From NCBI GenBank assembly GCA_023129535.1, contig JAGMBW010000040.1:1-51625 (forward strand): DNA of 51,625 nucleotides, written 5' to 3'. Positions 1 to 9,156 of the stretch are shown one piece after another (within the stretch, counting starts at the first letter, position 1; each line of letters begins with the position of its first letter). Below the pieces are notes generated by a model. It searched no databases, was not told where the DNA came from, and saw nothing but the letters and a program-made list of their open reading frames with translations. The DNA is from Desulfobacterales bacterium. Its GTDB lineage: Bacteria; Desulfobacterota; Desulfobacteria; Desulfobacterales; C00003060. The translations under genes and the position numbers were made by a program.

Positions 1-678
1 TGTCCCATGGTCCAGAGCAATTCTTATATGGTCCGTGTGGCCCACGGGATAGACATGTCATGCGTTTTGAGTCCGGTGATTCACCTGAAATACGATCCCG
101 ATACCCTGGCGCTTGAGATTTCAGAGCAAATACAATCGAAACTTGGCGTGGGCAAGGCTGAGATAAAAAAGGCCCTTTATTATGGCCTGGACAGGCAGAA
201 TCGATTTGACAGAGAACTTTACCAGAGAGGGCGAAAGATCCTTGATGATCAGGATCCCGACGAGCCAGTCGTGGTGGTGACAGGCCGGCCGTACAATCTT
301 TATGATGAAAGGTTGAATTTGAGGCTTGGTCAGAATATGGGCAAGATCGGAGTAACCGCGCTCCCCATGGATTTCATTGATGTGTCTTCGGTAGACCTTT
401 CAGATTTTCCGTCCATGTACTGGGGACTTGGCGCTCAAGTCCTGAGGACCGCCAGATTTGTGACGGCCCATCCAAACTATTTTGGTCTCCATTTGACCAA
501 TTTTGGGTGTGGGGCGGACTCTTTTATGGAGCATTTCTACAAGTATGTGATGGGAGACAAGGCATACCTGATCCTGGAGCTTGACGAGCACAGTGGTGTG
601 GCAGGTGTTATGACGAGGCTTGAGGCCTTTAAGAATGTCGTAGAGAATACTATGCAGAAATCATTTTTGGTCGAGTAG
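1..678 (+). CDS. Acyl-CoA dehydratase activase-related protein, DUF2229-type region (5' end outside window)
   Basis: The reading frame is open from base 1 (Cys-Pro precede the first Met at 7), so the gene starts before the window. The visible 225 residues contain the stretch PVVVVTGRPYNLYDERLN followed by a region rich in Phe and Gly. This resembles the DUF2229 part of the large activase-related proteins linked to 2-hydroxyglutaryl-CoA dehydratase and benzoyl-CoA reductase-like systems. Those systems activate or assemble Fe-S enzymes that remove water from, or reduce, CoA thioesters. The TAG stop lies inside the first unit of a GTCGAGTAG repeat array. The next gene, on the same strand, encodes what is normally the C-terminal part of the same large protein. 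Family assignment is from recognition; substrate is unknown. Confidence 0.7.
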   Translation, partial: CPMVQSNSYMVRVAHGIDMSCVLSPVIHLKYDPDTLALEISEQIQSKLGVGKAEIKKALYYGLDRQNRFDRELYQRGRKILDDQDPDEPVVVVTGRPYNLYDERLNLRLGQNMGKIGVTALPMDFIDVSSVDLSDFPSMYWGLGAQVLRTARFVTAHPNYFGLHLTNFGCGADSFMEHFYKYVMGDKAYLILELDEHSGVAGVMTRLEAFKNVVENTMQKSFLVE

Positions 679-847
679 TTAAATGGTCGAGTAGTCGAGT
701 CGTAAGGTCCTTTCGACTAGGGTCGAGTAGTTAAATAGTCGAGTAGTCGAGTCGTAAGGTCCTTAAGCCACTCGACTACTCGACCACTCGACCACTCGAC
801 TACTCGACCACTCGACCACTCGACTACTCGACCAATTGTGGGGCAAA
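670..847. repeat. Word-repeat array, family A (GTCGAGTAG/GTCGAGTGG), with inverted arm
   Basis: Degenerate 8-9-nt units such as GTCGAGTAG run left to right. From about 768 onward the complementary unit CGACTACTCGAC/CGACCACTCGAC repeats, so the RNA could fold into a long imperfect hairpin. The array supplies the stop codon of the upstream gene and reaches to within about 15 nt of the next start. The same family recurs near 22440-22485 and 29768-30055. Confidence 0.9.
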
Positions 848-2200
848 ATGGAATCACAAAGGGCTGCAAATTTTCAATCGCTCACTGAAAATGTGGGCCG
901 GTTCAGTGTTAAGAACAAGACGTTCCTGATTCCTGAAATGGACAGGATAGCTGCGCATCTTATCGCGGCAACATTCAGGGGGTTTGGCATTAATGCAAAG
1001 GTCATGGACACCTATAAGGGCCTTGACCTTGGAAAGGAATACACTTCCGGCAAAGAATGTTACCCCTGCCTGATCACTACAGGAGATATCCTCTATTTTC
1101 TGAAGAAAGAACATGAGAAGCTGGGGGAGGCTTTCAATCCGGAAGATTACATCTACTTCATGCCCGAATCGGACGGACCATGCCGTTTCGGCATGTACAA
1201 CAAGTACCAGCGAATTGTCCTCGATTCTTTTGCAGAGTTCAAGGGTATAAAAATCGGTTCCCTTAGCACAAAGGATGGTTACTCACTGGCCGGCATGATT
1301 GAGAGGGGACGGGTCAGGGATCTCAGGAAAGCAAGCTATTTTTCTATGGTGGTGGCCGACATCCTCGACAGGTTGCTCTGGAAAATCAGGCCTTATGAAA
1401 AGGAATCGGGGATGACGGATGATTTTATCGAGAGATCTATGGGCGTCATGGAAGATACCTTTGAGACGTATGGGGCCAAGAAGGATTTTGATAAGATTCT
1501 TGACAAACTGGACGAGATTATTGAAGAGGGAAAAACAATTATTGATTCCAACATTCCTCCCAAACCACTTATTGGGATCGTTGGCGAGATTTACTTGAGG
1601 ACACACGTCCACGCAAATCAGCATTTGATCAGAGTCCTGGAAAGGCATGGGGCTGAGGTGATAAATGCCTCCATGGCGGAATGGATCAACTATACGACCT
1701 ATGACAGGTTGAGAGAGGCTAAAATAGGATTTCGGTTGAATCTGAAACAGCTCCGACTGGGTCCGATGAAGGAGTATTTGGGAAAAATTCTCGGGTATTG
1801 GGGGGACCTTTTGTATCAGGAATTCAGACAGAAGCAGGCCTACAAGCGGGCGAGATCGCTCATTGACCTGGCCGAAGACCACAAAATAGCACATCTGGAA
1901 GGTATCCTTAAGGAAGATGACCTGTTTACTTTTGATGTGGGCACAGAGGCGTGTTTGAGCATTGCTGGAATCATAGAATATGCCCGTGGCGGATATAACG
2001 GCGTCGTGAATGTTTACCCTTTCACCTGTATGCCCAGCACGACTACTTCAGCCATCGTAATGCCTCTCATGAACAAACTCGGAGTTCCGTATCTGGATAC
2101 TCCCTACGACTCGGGCATCCAGCCCGGAAGGGAGGCGGCCATCAGGACCTTCATGTACCAGGCGTATCAGCACTTCAAACGGCATCCGAGAAAAACCTAA
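848..2200 (+). CDS. Acyl-CoA dehydratase activase-related protein, HgdB-like C-terminal part
   Basis: A 450-residue protein resembling the D-component (HgdB-like) domain of 2-hydroxyglutaryl-CoA dehydratase activase-related proteins. Conserved cysteines are visible in GKECYPCLITTGD, SDGPCRFGMYN and VYPFTCMPSTTTSAIVMP, which in this family bind an Fe-S cluster. I chose ATG 848 because GGGG lies 5 nt upstream; a TTG at 836 would add four residues. In many organisms this domain is fused to the DUF2229 region encoded just upstream; here a repeat array separates them. Likely role is in Fe-S enzyme activation for acyl-CoA metabolism; the partner enzyme is not in the window. Confidence 0.7.
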   Translation: MESQRAANFQSLTENVGRFSVKNKTFLIPEMDRIAAHLIAATFRGFGINAKVMDTYKGLDLGKEYTSGKECYPCLITTGDILYFLKKEHEKLGEAFNPEDYIYFMPESDGPCRFGMYNKYQRIVLDSFAEFKGIKIGSLSTKDGYSLAGMIERGRVRDLRKASYFSMVVADILDRLLWKIRPYEKESGMTDDFIERSMGVMEDTFETYGAKKDFDKILDKLDEIIEEGKTIIDSNIPPKPLIGIVGEIYLRTHVHANQHLIRVLERHGAEVINASMAEWINYTTYDRLREAKIGFRLNLKQLRLGPMKEYLGKILGYWGDLLYQEFRQKQAYKRARSLIDLAEDHKIAHLEGILKEDDLFTFDVGTEACLSIAGIIEYARGGYNGVVNVYPFTCMPSTTTSAIVMPLMNKLGVPYLDTPYDSGIQPGREAAIRTFMYQAYQHFKRHPRKT

Positions 2201-2245
2201 GTTAAGTGGTTCAATCGTAAATCGACAATCAAAAGAGGGTGAACT

Positions 2246-3457
2246 ATGGCTGTCTATCTGTGGAAAGGAGAAGACAGGAAGGGGGCTGTCCAGAAGGGTG
2301 AAATAGAGGCCCCTGATGAGAGTAGCGTGCGTGCACAGTTACGTCGCATGCACATAAGAGCTACGAAGATAAAGAAAAAACCGAAGGATCTTTTTGGAAA
2401 CGTCTCCTTCATGCAGCCCAAGGTGACAACGGTCGATGTGGTGGTGTTTGCAAGGCAATTTGCAACCATGATCAATGCCGGACTCCCGCTGATTCAGAGC
2501 CTCGACATTCTCCAGTCCCAGCAAGAGAACAAGACCTTCAAGAAGGTTTTGAAGGAGATCAAGGAGAGTGTGGAAGAGGGCTCAACCCTTGCAGAGGCTA
2601 TAGGAAAATACCCGAAGATATTTGATGACCTTTTTATTAACATGGTTGCGGCAGGAGAGGTAGGCGGTATCTTAGATACCATTTTGAACCGTCTTTCGGC
2701 TTACATGGAAAAGGCTATGAAGCTCAAGAAACAGGTCAAGGGAGCCATGACCTACCCTATAATCGTCCTGGTTATTGCCTTTATAGTCATCGCTGTGATC
2801 TTAGTCTTTGTAATTCCGGTTTTTGAGAAGATGTTTGCTGATTTTGGGGGGGCCCTTCCAGCCCCCACCCAGATTGTGGTGAACCTGAGCAGGTTTGCCA
2901 AAGGGAATATCCATTACATGATCGGCGCGGTCATTGTCTTTGTTTTTGCATTCAAGAGATTTTATGGCACTGAAAAGGGGCGTGTCATTATGGACGACGT
3001 GATGCTCAAGCTGCCTGTCTTCGGCCCTCTATTGCGCAAGGTCGCTGTGGCCAAATTTACGCGGACCATGGGCACCATGCTCAGCAGCGGAGTGCCCATC
3101 CTGGAGGCGCTGGACATTGTGGCAAAGACGGCAGGAAATAAGACCGTTGAGGCGGCTATCTACAACGTCCGATCCGGTATCACCGAGGGACGCACCATGG
3201 CAGATCCTCTGGGTGAGAGTGGTGTGTTTCCATCCATGGTGGTTCAGATGGTGGCAGTGGGAGAATCGACAGGGGCCCTGGATTCCATGCTGGGAAAGAT
3301 AGCCGATTTTTACGATGATGAGGTGGATGCAGCAGTTGAGAGTCTGACATCCATGATTGAGCCTTTTATGATGGTCTTTTTGGGTACGACTATCGGCGGG
3401 CTGGTTGTTTCCATGTATTTGCCCATCTTCAAGATGGCGGGCATGGTTGGTGGATAG
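2246..3457 (+). CDS. pilC: Type IV pilus inner-membrane platform protein PilC (GspF family)
   Basis: A 403-residue protein with the two T2SSF domains of the PilC/GspF family: the first at about residues 68-190 (FARQFATMINAGLPLIQSLD) and the second at about 270-395 (FTRTMGTMLSSGVPILEALD). Membrane helices lie near 170-195, 222-240 and at the C-terminus. PilC forms the platform through which the assembly ATPases drive pilin polymerisation. The start has an AGAGGG ribosome site 6-7 nt upstream. The pilS gene follows after only 5 nt, so the two are co-transcribed. pilB/pilT are not in the window. A short family-G word (AATCGTAAATCGACAATC) precedes the gene. Confidence 0.93.
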   Translation: MAVYLWKGEDRKGAVQKGEIEAPDESSVRAQLRRMHIRATKIKKKPKDLFGNVSFMQPKVTTVDVVVFARQFATMINAGLPLIQSLDILQSQQENKTFKKVLKEIKESVEEGSTLAEAIGKYPKIFDDLFINMVAAGEVGGILDTILNRLSAYMEKAMKLKKQVKGAMTYPIIVLVIAFIVIAVILVFVIPVFEKMFADFGGALPAPTQIVVNLSRFAKGNIHYMIGAVIVFVFAFKRFYGTEKGRVIMDDVMLKLPVFGPLLRKVAVAKFTRTMGTMLSSGVPILEALDIVAKTAGNKTVEAAIYNVRSGITEGRTMADPLGESGVFPSMVVQMVAVGESTGALDSMLGKIADFYDDEVDAAVESLTSMIEPFMMVFLGTTIGGLVVSMYLPIFKMAGMVGG

Positions 3458-3462
3458 GGCGA

Positions 3463-5136
3463 GTGTATAAAGCAGAAATTTCAGACAAATACTCGCCTGG
3501 AAGAGTCCAGTGGCTGATGTTTTTGCGACTGGTATTTGTCACCGTTCTTCTCGGTTCAAGCATCCTGGTCCAATTCAAGGAACGTGAATCCCTCATTGCC
3601 CCCCCTCTCTTAGTGCTCTATGGCCTGATTGCAAGTGTCTACATCATCACCTTTATCTACATTGTGGTCTTCAAGCTCCTCGGGTCCAGTCTCAGGTTTT
3701 CCTATATCCAAATCGGGCTGGACACCCTGTTTGTCACTCTTCTGATCTATGTGACCGGGAGCATTGCCAGTGTGTTTTCCTTCCTTTACTTAGTGGTTAT
3801 TGTTTACGCCAGTATTTTTCTTTACAAACGGGGGAGCCTGATTATGGCGACCCTTTGCAGCATACAGTACGGAGTCATGATAGATCTGGAATATTATGGC
3901 ATTTTGGAGCCGTTCTATACCTCGGCCAGCACAAGTATACAGGCATACGAGGAACCCTATGTGCTTTTTAAGATCATGATGACGATGGTGGCATGCTTCC
4001 TGGTCGCTTTTTTGAGCAGCTCTCTTGCGCAACAGACGCTCAGGACGGAGAAAGAGCTGAAGGCGAAACAAAAAGATCTGGAACAGTTGGAGGCCATAAA
4101 TGCCAGTATTGTACAGAGCATGGATAGCGGGCTTCTTACATTGAACCCTGCAGGCATCATCAGTACCTTTAACCCAGCCGCTGAGGTGATTACGGGGTTT
4201 GGTCGACAGGACGTGGTGGGAAAGCCCCTGTCAAGCATATTTTCCGATGTGGTTCAGCATATGGCCTCATCGGAGGCTGCCGTGAAAAGGAAACCATACC
4301 GTTATGATGTAGAGTTCAAGAGAAAGGACGGGACGGTGGGTTACCTGGGTTTTTCCACGTCTTCATTGAAGGAGCCTGATGGAAAATCTACAGGTAAGGT
4401 TCTCATTTTTCAAGATTTAACCGCGTTCAAAAACATGGAGGAGCATATCAAGCGGGTGGAGAAGCTGGCCGCGATTGGAGAGATGGCCGCTGGAATTGCC
4501 CATGAGATAAAGAATCCGCTGGCATCCATGAGCGGGTCGATTCAGCTGCTCAGCAAAGGAGTCGACATCACGCCTGTGGCCAGAAAACTCATGGGCATCG
4601 TGCTGAGGGAGGCCGACCGGCTTAACGCCCTGGCTAATGATTTTCTCCTGTTTGCACGTCCCGGTCCTGATAAAGTAGAACCTGTGGATCTGAGTTCAAC
4701 CATTGCCGACACATTGGAGCTTTTTAAGAAAAATAAGATTTGCCAGAACAGGATCACTGTGGACCAGGATCTTGCACCCGACGTGTGGACAGAGATGGAC
4801 CCCAAACATGCACGCCAGGTTCTGTGGAACTTATTTTTGAATGCTGCTCAGGCTATTGATGGAATGGGAACGGTGCAAGCGTCCTCGAGGACAGTTGACA
4901 ATATAGTTCAAGTCACTGTGAAAGACGACGGCTGTGGCATGTCCGAAGAGACGATCAGCAAAATCTTCGATCCCTTTTTTACTACCAAGACCCGTGGAAC
5001 TGGCTTGGGACTTTCTATTGTCCACAGGCTTCTGGAATCCTACAATGGACGACTGGACGTTCAGAGTCGACAGGGCCAGGGGAGCATCTTCACCGTACAC
5101 CTCAAGAGAATAGACCCACCGGGCCTTTTATCTTGA
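3463..5136 (+). CDS. pilS: Sensor histidine kinase PilS
   Basis: A 557-residue membrane histidine kinase starting at GTG, 5 nt after pilC. About six hydrophobic helices occupy residues 18-187. A short coiled linker (190-215), a PAS domain (about 215-325) and the kinase core follow. The phosphoacceptor is His347 in GIAHEIKNP. The N box is NLFLNAAQA (456-464), G1 is DDGCGM (488-493) and G2 is GTGLGLS (512-518), so the kinase looks intact. The six-helix sensor plus PAS and the pilC neighbour fit PilS, which senses pilin levels and controls pilin transcription through PilR. No pilR follows; lysS is next. The regulator must lie elsewhere. Confidence 0.85.
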   Translation: MYKAEISDKYSPGRVQWLMFLRLVFVTVLLGSSILVQFKERESLIAPPLLVLYGLIASVYIITFIYIVVFKLLGSSLRFSYIQIGLDTLFVTLLIYVTGSIASVFSFLYLVVIVYASIFLYKRGSLIMATLCSIQYGVMIDLEYYGILEPFYTSASTSIQAYEEPYVLFKIMMTMVACFLVAFLSSSLAQQTLRTEKELKAKQKDLEQLEAINASIVQSMDSGLLTLNPAGIISTFNPAAEVITGFGRQDVVGKPLSSIFSDVVQHMASSEAAVKRKPYRYDVEFKRKDGTVGYLGFSTSSLKEPDGKSTGKVLIFQDLTAFKNMEEHIKRVEKLAAIGEMAAGIAHEIKNPLASMSGSIQLLSKGVDITPVARKLMGIVLREADRLNALANDFLLFARPGPDKVEPVDLSSTIADTLELFKKNKICQNRITVDQDLAPDVWTEMDPKHARQVLWNLFLNAAQAIDGMGTVQASSRTVDNIVQVTVKDDGCGMSEETISKIFDPFFTTKTRGTGLGLSIVHRLLESYNGRLDVQSRQGQGSIFTVHLKRIDPPGLLS

Positions 5137-5156
5137 CACCTCCAGGCAAATACGTT

Positions 5157-5376
5157 AGCTCAATCGCAAAGCGCAGAGCGCATAGAGCATAGCGCAAAGC
5201 GCATAGAGCAGAGCGCATAGAGCAAAGCGCAAAGCGCAGAGCGCATAGAGCATAGAGCAAAGCGCAGAGCGCATAGAGCGAAGCGAAAGAACAAAGAATT
5301 CCGACGCCATGCGCTATGCGTAAAATAACGAATAACGAATAACGGATAACGAATAACGGATAACGGATACAGCATT
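5157..5376. repeat. Word-repeat arrays, families C (AGCGCATAGAGCAAA) and E (AATAACGGATAACG)
   Basis: From 5164 to about 5290, 7-8-nt units like GCGCATA, GAGCATA and GCGCAAA repeat about 15 times. A short opposite-strand unit (GCCATGCGCTATGCG) at 5306-5321 lets the region fold back. From 5325 to 5370 the unit changes to AACGAAT/AACGGAT repeated about six times and ends six bases before the lysS ATG. No Shine-Dalgarno sequence remains in front of lysS. Any reading frame here is a by-product of the repeat. Confidence 0.9.
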
Positions 5377-6855
5377 ATGGATGAAACGAGTGAAGTAATC
5401 CGCCAGCGACATGAGAAGGCAAGGGCGCTGGCTGATCAGGATATTGAGCTTTATCCCAACGACTTCAAGGTGTCACACACGGTTGATGGACTAAAAAACT
5501 ACATTCATCACCACGCAGGGGCCGTGGACAGCGGGGCTGTCTTTTCCATGGCAGGCCGCATAACGGGGCTCAGGTGTTTTGGAAAGGCGACCTTCATTCA
5601 TTTCAGAGATTATACAGGACAGTTTCAGGCCTACATAAAACAAGACGGGATTGGCAAGGAGGCATACGCCTTATTCAAACAGTTTGATGTTGGCGACTTT
5701 ATTGGCATTAAAGGGAATGTGTTTCAGACCAGGACCGGTGAATGGACCGTTTTGGCCAAGGAGATTCGACTCCTTTGCAAGGCTATCAGGCCTCTTCCCG
5801 AGAAGTTCCATGGATTGAGGGATCCAGAAAAACGTTACCGTCAAAGATACCTTGATCTCATCATGAACCCGAATGTTCGCGACATCTTTATCAAGAGGGC
5901 TCAGATCATTCAAGCCTTCCGGGATTTTCTCTTGGGGCGAGGCTTCTTGGAGGTGGAGACACCTATGATGCAACCCATACCTGGGGGGGCTGAGGCAACC
6001 CCTTTCAACACCTTCCACGATGCCCTGGGGATGGAGCTTTTTTTACGGATTGCACCGGAGCTTTACCTGAAGCGATTAGTGATAGGGGGATTTGATCGAG
6101 TCTTTGAAATTAATCGCAGTTTTAGAAACGAGGGGATTTCAACTCAACACAATCCCGAGTTTACCATGTTGGAGTTCTATCAAGCTTACGCGACCCATAA
6201 GGACCTCATGGTCCTGACCGAGGAGATGTTTAGGTTCGTGACGCGGCAGGTTTTGGGACGGACGCATTTCACGTATCAGGGGAACACGATTGATATGACC
6301 GGGGCGTGGCGTCGGTTAACGCTGCTAAATGCTTTGAGCGAACTGGGCGGCATTGAAGCTTCCATGTTGGATGATCGACATCGTTTACTCGATTTTGCCA
6401 GATCAGAAGGGATTGAGATTAGAAAAACAAGGCGAGTTGGCAAGATCCTGACGAAACTATTTGATGTGTTGGTAGAACCAAAGCTCATTGAACCAACGTT
6501 TGTTGTGGGCTATCCTGTGGAGATTTCACCCCTTGCCAGGAGGAGCAGTTCAGACTCTAACATGACTGAGCGATTTGAGCTCTTTATTGGAGGGCGGGAG
6601 ATTGCTAACGGGTTTTCGGAACTAAACGATCCGGTTGACCAGAAAAGGCGCTTCCTGGATCAAGTCGCAGACAGAGAGGCTGGTGAGCAAGAAGCTCACT
6701 GTATGGATGAAGATTACGTCATGGCACTGGAATACGGGATGCCTCCGACAGCGGGCGAAGGTGTTGGGATTGACCGATTTGTGATGTTGTTGACCAATGC
6801 GGTCTCTATTCGTGAAGTGATCCTCTTTCCACAGTTGAAGAACATTGGTCATTAG
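5377..6855 (+). CDS. lysS: Lysyl-tRNA synthetase (class II)
   Basis: A 492-residue class II aminoacyl-tRNA synthetase that charges tRNA-Lys. The N-terminal OB-fold anticodon-binding domain spans about residues 50-150. The catalytic domain follows, with motif 2 at FRNEGISTQHNPEFTMLEFY and motif 3 at GEGVGIDRFVML near the C-terminus. Length and domain order are normal for LysS. The ATG at 5377 directly follows a repeat array and lacks an obvious ribosome-binding site. lysS commonly sits upstream of lolCD in related genomes (from memory), which fits the next genes. Confidence 0.95.
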   Translation: MDETSEVIRQRHEKARALADQDIELYPNDFKVSHTVDGLKNYIHHHAGAVDSGAVFSMAGRITGLRCFGKATFIHFRDYTGQFQAYIKQDGIGKEAYALFKQFDVGDFIGIKGNVFQTRTGEWTVLAKEIRLLCKAIRPLPEKFHGLRDPEKRYRQRYLDLIMNPNVRDIFIKRAQIIQAFRDFLLGRGFLEVETPMMQPIPGGAEATPFNTFHDALGMELFLRIAPELYLKRLVIGGFDRVFEINRSFRNEGISTQHNPEFTMLEFYQAYATHKDLMVLTEEMFRFVTRQVLGRTHFTYQGNTIDMTGAWRRLTLLNALSELGGIEASMLDDRHRLLDFARSEGIEIRKTRRVGKILTKLFDVLVEPKLIEPTFVVGYPVEISPLARRSSSDSNMTERFELFIGGREIANGFSELNDPVDQKRRFLDQVADREAGEQEAHCMDEDYVMALEYGMPPTAGEGVGIDRFVMLLTNAVSIREVILFPQLKNIGH

Positions 6856-7011
6856 TCATTGGTGAATACTGGTAATTGGAGTATTGGAGTGATGGAGTAC
6901 TGGAGTGATGGGTTTAGAGGAACAGAAAAAACAATTTTTACCGCTTTTACCAGCCACTACTCCAGTACTCCAGTACTCCAATACTCCATTACTCCATCTG
7001 AATGGCATGAA
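6846..7011. repeat. Word-repeat array, family B (TGGAGTACTGGAGTGATGG), inverted arms
   Basis: After a short ATTGGTCATTAGTCATTGG stretch at the lysS stop codon, units such as GGAGTATTGGAGTGATGG occupy 6886-6911. The complementary units CACTACTCCAGTACTCCAG run from 6955 to 6995. The arms are separated by about 45 nt, so the region can form a long stem-loop between lysS and lolC. The same family is present at 8983-9135, 19287-19336, 23598-23672 and 26217-26258. Confidence 0.9.
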
Positions 7012-7072
7012 TCAATCGCCACCGAAAGATCTATAATCTTAATGAATTGTAGAATCTACGAGACATCGAGTT

Positions 7073-8302
7073 ATGTCATTTGAAGTCTTTGTCGGTCTTC
7101 GATATCTTCGGGCCAGACGAAAGCAGGCTTTTATTTCGGTTATCACATTCATTTCCATCGCAGGGGTGATGCTTGGAGTAATGGCTATGATGGTAGTACT
7201 GGCGGTGATGACCGGGTTCGGAGCCGACATCAAGTCCAAGATACTGGGTGCAAATGCCCATATTAGGGTCATGAGCCTCACTGGCAAGTTAGACAAACAT
7301 GATGAGGTCATGACAAGGATTGAGGCCGTGGAGGGTGTGGAAGCCACAGCGCCTTTTATCTACAGCCAGGTCATGCTGCGTTGTGGTTCCCGTGTTTCCG
7401 GGGCAATCTTGAGAGGGATTGATCCTTCGCGGGCCGGACGGGTCGTAGAGCTGGAAAAGAGTGTGAAGGACACAGACTTGCGGGCTTTGGGGGGCCCGGA
7501 TGTGCCACCCGGTATCATTCTGGGAAAGGAGCTTTCCCGGTTATTGATGGCCTTCACAGGAGACGAAGTCTACGTGGTGTCCCCCGTCGGTGGTAGCCTG
7601 ACACCCATGGGAGCACGCATACCCTATATGAAGAAGTTCAGGGTTGTGGGCCTTTTTGATTCAGGCATGTACGACTATGACACATCTTTTGCTTACGTTT
7701 CCATTGAGTCGGCCCGGCAGATTCTAAGACTCGGGCAGTCGGTTCATGGCATAGAGGTTAAGGTGGATGACATTTATAGTGTTACTAAGATCTCAAGGTC
7801 TGTACTCGATCGTCTCGGTACTGGTTATTGGACACAGGACTGGATGGAGATGAACAAGAATTTTTTCTCGGCCTTGAAACTGGAAAAGATCGTGATGTTT
7901 ATCATCCTGGTCTTGATTATTCTGGTAGCCGCCTTCAATATCATTAGTACCTTGATCATGATGGTCATGGAGAAAACCAAAGATATTGCTATCCTAAAAT
8001 CTATGGGTGCCACGAGTAAAAGCGTCATGAAGATTTTTATGCTGGACGGTCTTGTCATAGGCGTTGTAGGCACCATCTTCGGAATCATGGGAGGGAGCGT
8101 GCTTTGTTTCTTGTTGAAGCGTTACGAATTCGTGAAGCTTCCGAGCGATGTTTACTATATTTCTACGCTTCCGGTGAGGGTGCAGGTTTTCGACGTGGCC
8201 CTGATAGCCCTGTCTGCTATAGCTATCAGCTTTTTGGCTACACTCTATCCTTCCTATCAGGCCTCCAGATTGGACCCTGCGGCAGCCATCAGATATGAAT
8301 AG
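7073..8302 (+). CDS. lolC: Lipoprotein-releasing ABC transporter permease (LolC/LolE)
   Basis: A 409-residue inner-membrane permease. It has an N-terminal helix (residues 18-48), a large periplasmic MacB-like domain (about 50-265) and three C-terminal helices (about 272-300, 320-345 and 370-395) of the FtsX domain. It starts with FVGLRYLRARRKQAFISVIT, typical of LolC/E, and ends DPAAAIRYE. With LolD it extracts outer-membrane lipoproteins from the inner membrane and hands them to LolA. Only one permease gene is present, so the transporter may be a homodimer. The stop overlaps the lolD start by 8 nt, which indicates translational coupling. Confidence 0.93.
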   Translation: MSFEVFVGLRYLRARRKQAFISVITFISIAGVMLGVMAMMVVLAVMTGFGADIKSKILGANAHIRVMSLTGKLDKHDEVMTRIEAVEGVEATAPFIYSQVMLRCGSRVSGAILRGIDPSRAGRVVELEKSVKDTDLRALGGPDVPPGIILGKELSRLLMAFTGDEVYVVSPVGGSLTPMGARIPYMKKFRVVGLFDSGMYDYDTSFAYVSIESARQILRLGQSVHGIEVKVDDIYSVTKISRSVLDRLGTGYWTQDWMEMNKNFFSALKLEKIVMFIILVLIILVAAFNIISTLIMMVMEKTKDIAILKSMGATSKSVMKIFMLDGLVIGVVGTIFGIMGGSVLCFLLKRYEFVKLPSDVYYISTLPVRVQVFDVALIALSAIAISFLATLYPSYQASRLDPAAAIRYE

Positions 8303-8984
8303 CCAGCAGCCATTGATAAGTCTGAGAGATGTCAGGAAATCATTTATTACCAATGGTAATCGCCTGGATGTGCTGCAAGGTGTGGACCTCGACATTTATG
8401 AGGGTGAGATGGTCGCTATTGCGGGGGCTTCCGGTGTGGGCAAGTCAACCCTTCTCCATGTGCTGGGTACTCTGGAACGACCAGACCATGGCGAGGTCCT
8501 TTATCAGGGAGAACGAGTTTTCACTTACGATGAGCAAAGGCTTGCCTCTTTTCGCAATGAGACCATCGGTTTTGTGTTTCAATTTCACCACCTGCTGCCA
8601 GAATTCAACGCCCTGGAAAACACTATGATGCCTGCCTTGATTAAGGGTATGAATCCCAAAGAGGCGTGTGAGCTGGCCGAAGCGATCTTAACCTGGGTGG
8701 GCCTGAAGGATCGCCTGAGACATCATGTGGGGAAACTGTCAGGGGGAGAGCAGCAGAGGGTGGCTGTGGCCAGGTCTCTGGTATTGAAACCATCCATCCT
8801 GTTGGCGGATGAGCCCACTGGTAATCTGGATGTCAGGACTGGTGAGTCGATACATGATCTTTTGGTCTCATTGAACCGTGATGAGGGCATTACAGCGGTA
8901 GTCGTTACCCACAATATGAGGTTAGCTGAGAAGTTATCCCGCAGGGTGACACTGGTAGACGGAAAGGTAGTGGGAGTCGATTAA
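8295..8984 (+). CDS. lolD: Lipoprotein-releasing ABC transporter ATP-binding protein LolD
   Basis: A 229-residue ABC ATPase overlapping the end of lolC. The Walker A motif is GASGVGKSTLLHVLG (about residues 39-53), the signature LSGGEQQRVAVARS (about 143-156) and Walker B LLADEPTGNLD (about 164-174). It supplies ATP hydrolysis to LolC for lipoprotein sorting. Length and motifs are those of LolD/MacB-type ATPases. A family-B repeat array begins at its stop codon. Confidence 0.95.
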   Translation: MNSQQPLISLRDVRKSFITNGNRLDVLQGVDLDIYEGEMVAIAGASGVGKSTLLHVLGTLERPDHGEVLYQGERVFTYDEQRLASFRNETIGFVFQFHHLLPEFNALENTMMPALIKGMNPKEACELAEAILTWVGLKDRLRHHVGKLSGGEQQRVAVARSLVLKPSILLADEPTGNLDVRTGESIHDLLVSLNRDEGITAVVVTHNMRLAEKLSRRVTLVDGKVVGVD

Positions 8985-9135
8985 ATGGAGTGTTGGAGTA
9001 CTGGAGTGTTGGAGTACTGGAGTGTTGGAGTACTGGAGTGTTGGAGTACTGGATGGTAAAAGCGGGGAAAATTATTCTTGTTATTGCTCTAAACCCATTA
9101 CTCCATTACTTCATTACTCCATTACTCCAATCGTG
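8983..9135. repeat. Word-repeat array, family B, inverted arms
   Basis: Units of TGGAGTGT/TGGAGTAC are repeated about eight times from 8986 to 9055. After a 40-nt spacer, the reverse-complement units (CCATTACTCCATTACTTCATTAC) run from 9094 to 9130. The left arm creates a false N-terminal extension of bamA beginning at an ATG-like codon in the array; the residues it encodes do not look like protein. Confidence 0.9.
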
Positions 9136-9156
9136 AGCGGAGCGAACAAAGTTCAG

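Noticed and set aside
670-847. CRISPR array
   Set aside because: Units are 8-9 nt, degenerate and without spacers, and they reverse orientation inside the gap. The other arrays fail the same test.
5160-5375. 71-codon minus-strand frame rich in ALCSMRFALC and VIRYPLF
   Set aside because: It is made wholly of repeat words from families C and E; no start signal or protein character.
6859-7083. 74-codon frame between lysS and lolC
   Set aside because: It translates the family-B repeat array and overlaps the lolC start in another frame.
9022-9156. 45-residue N-terminal extension of BamA
   Set aside because: Encoded by a family-B array and would place the signal peptide inside the protein; the start at 9157 is better.
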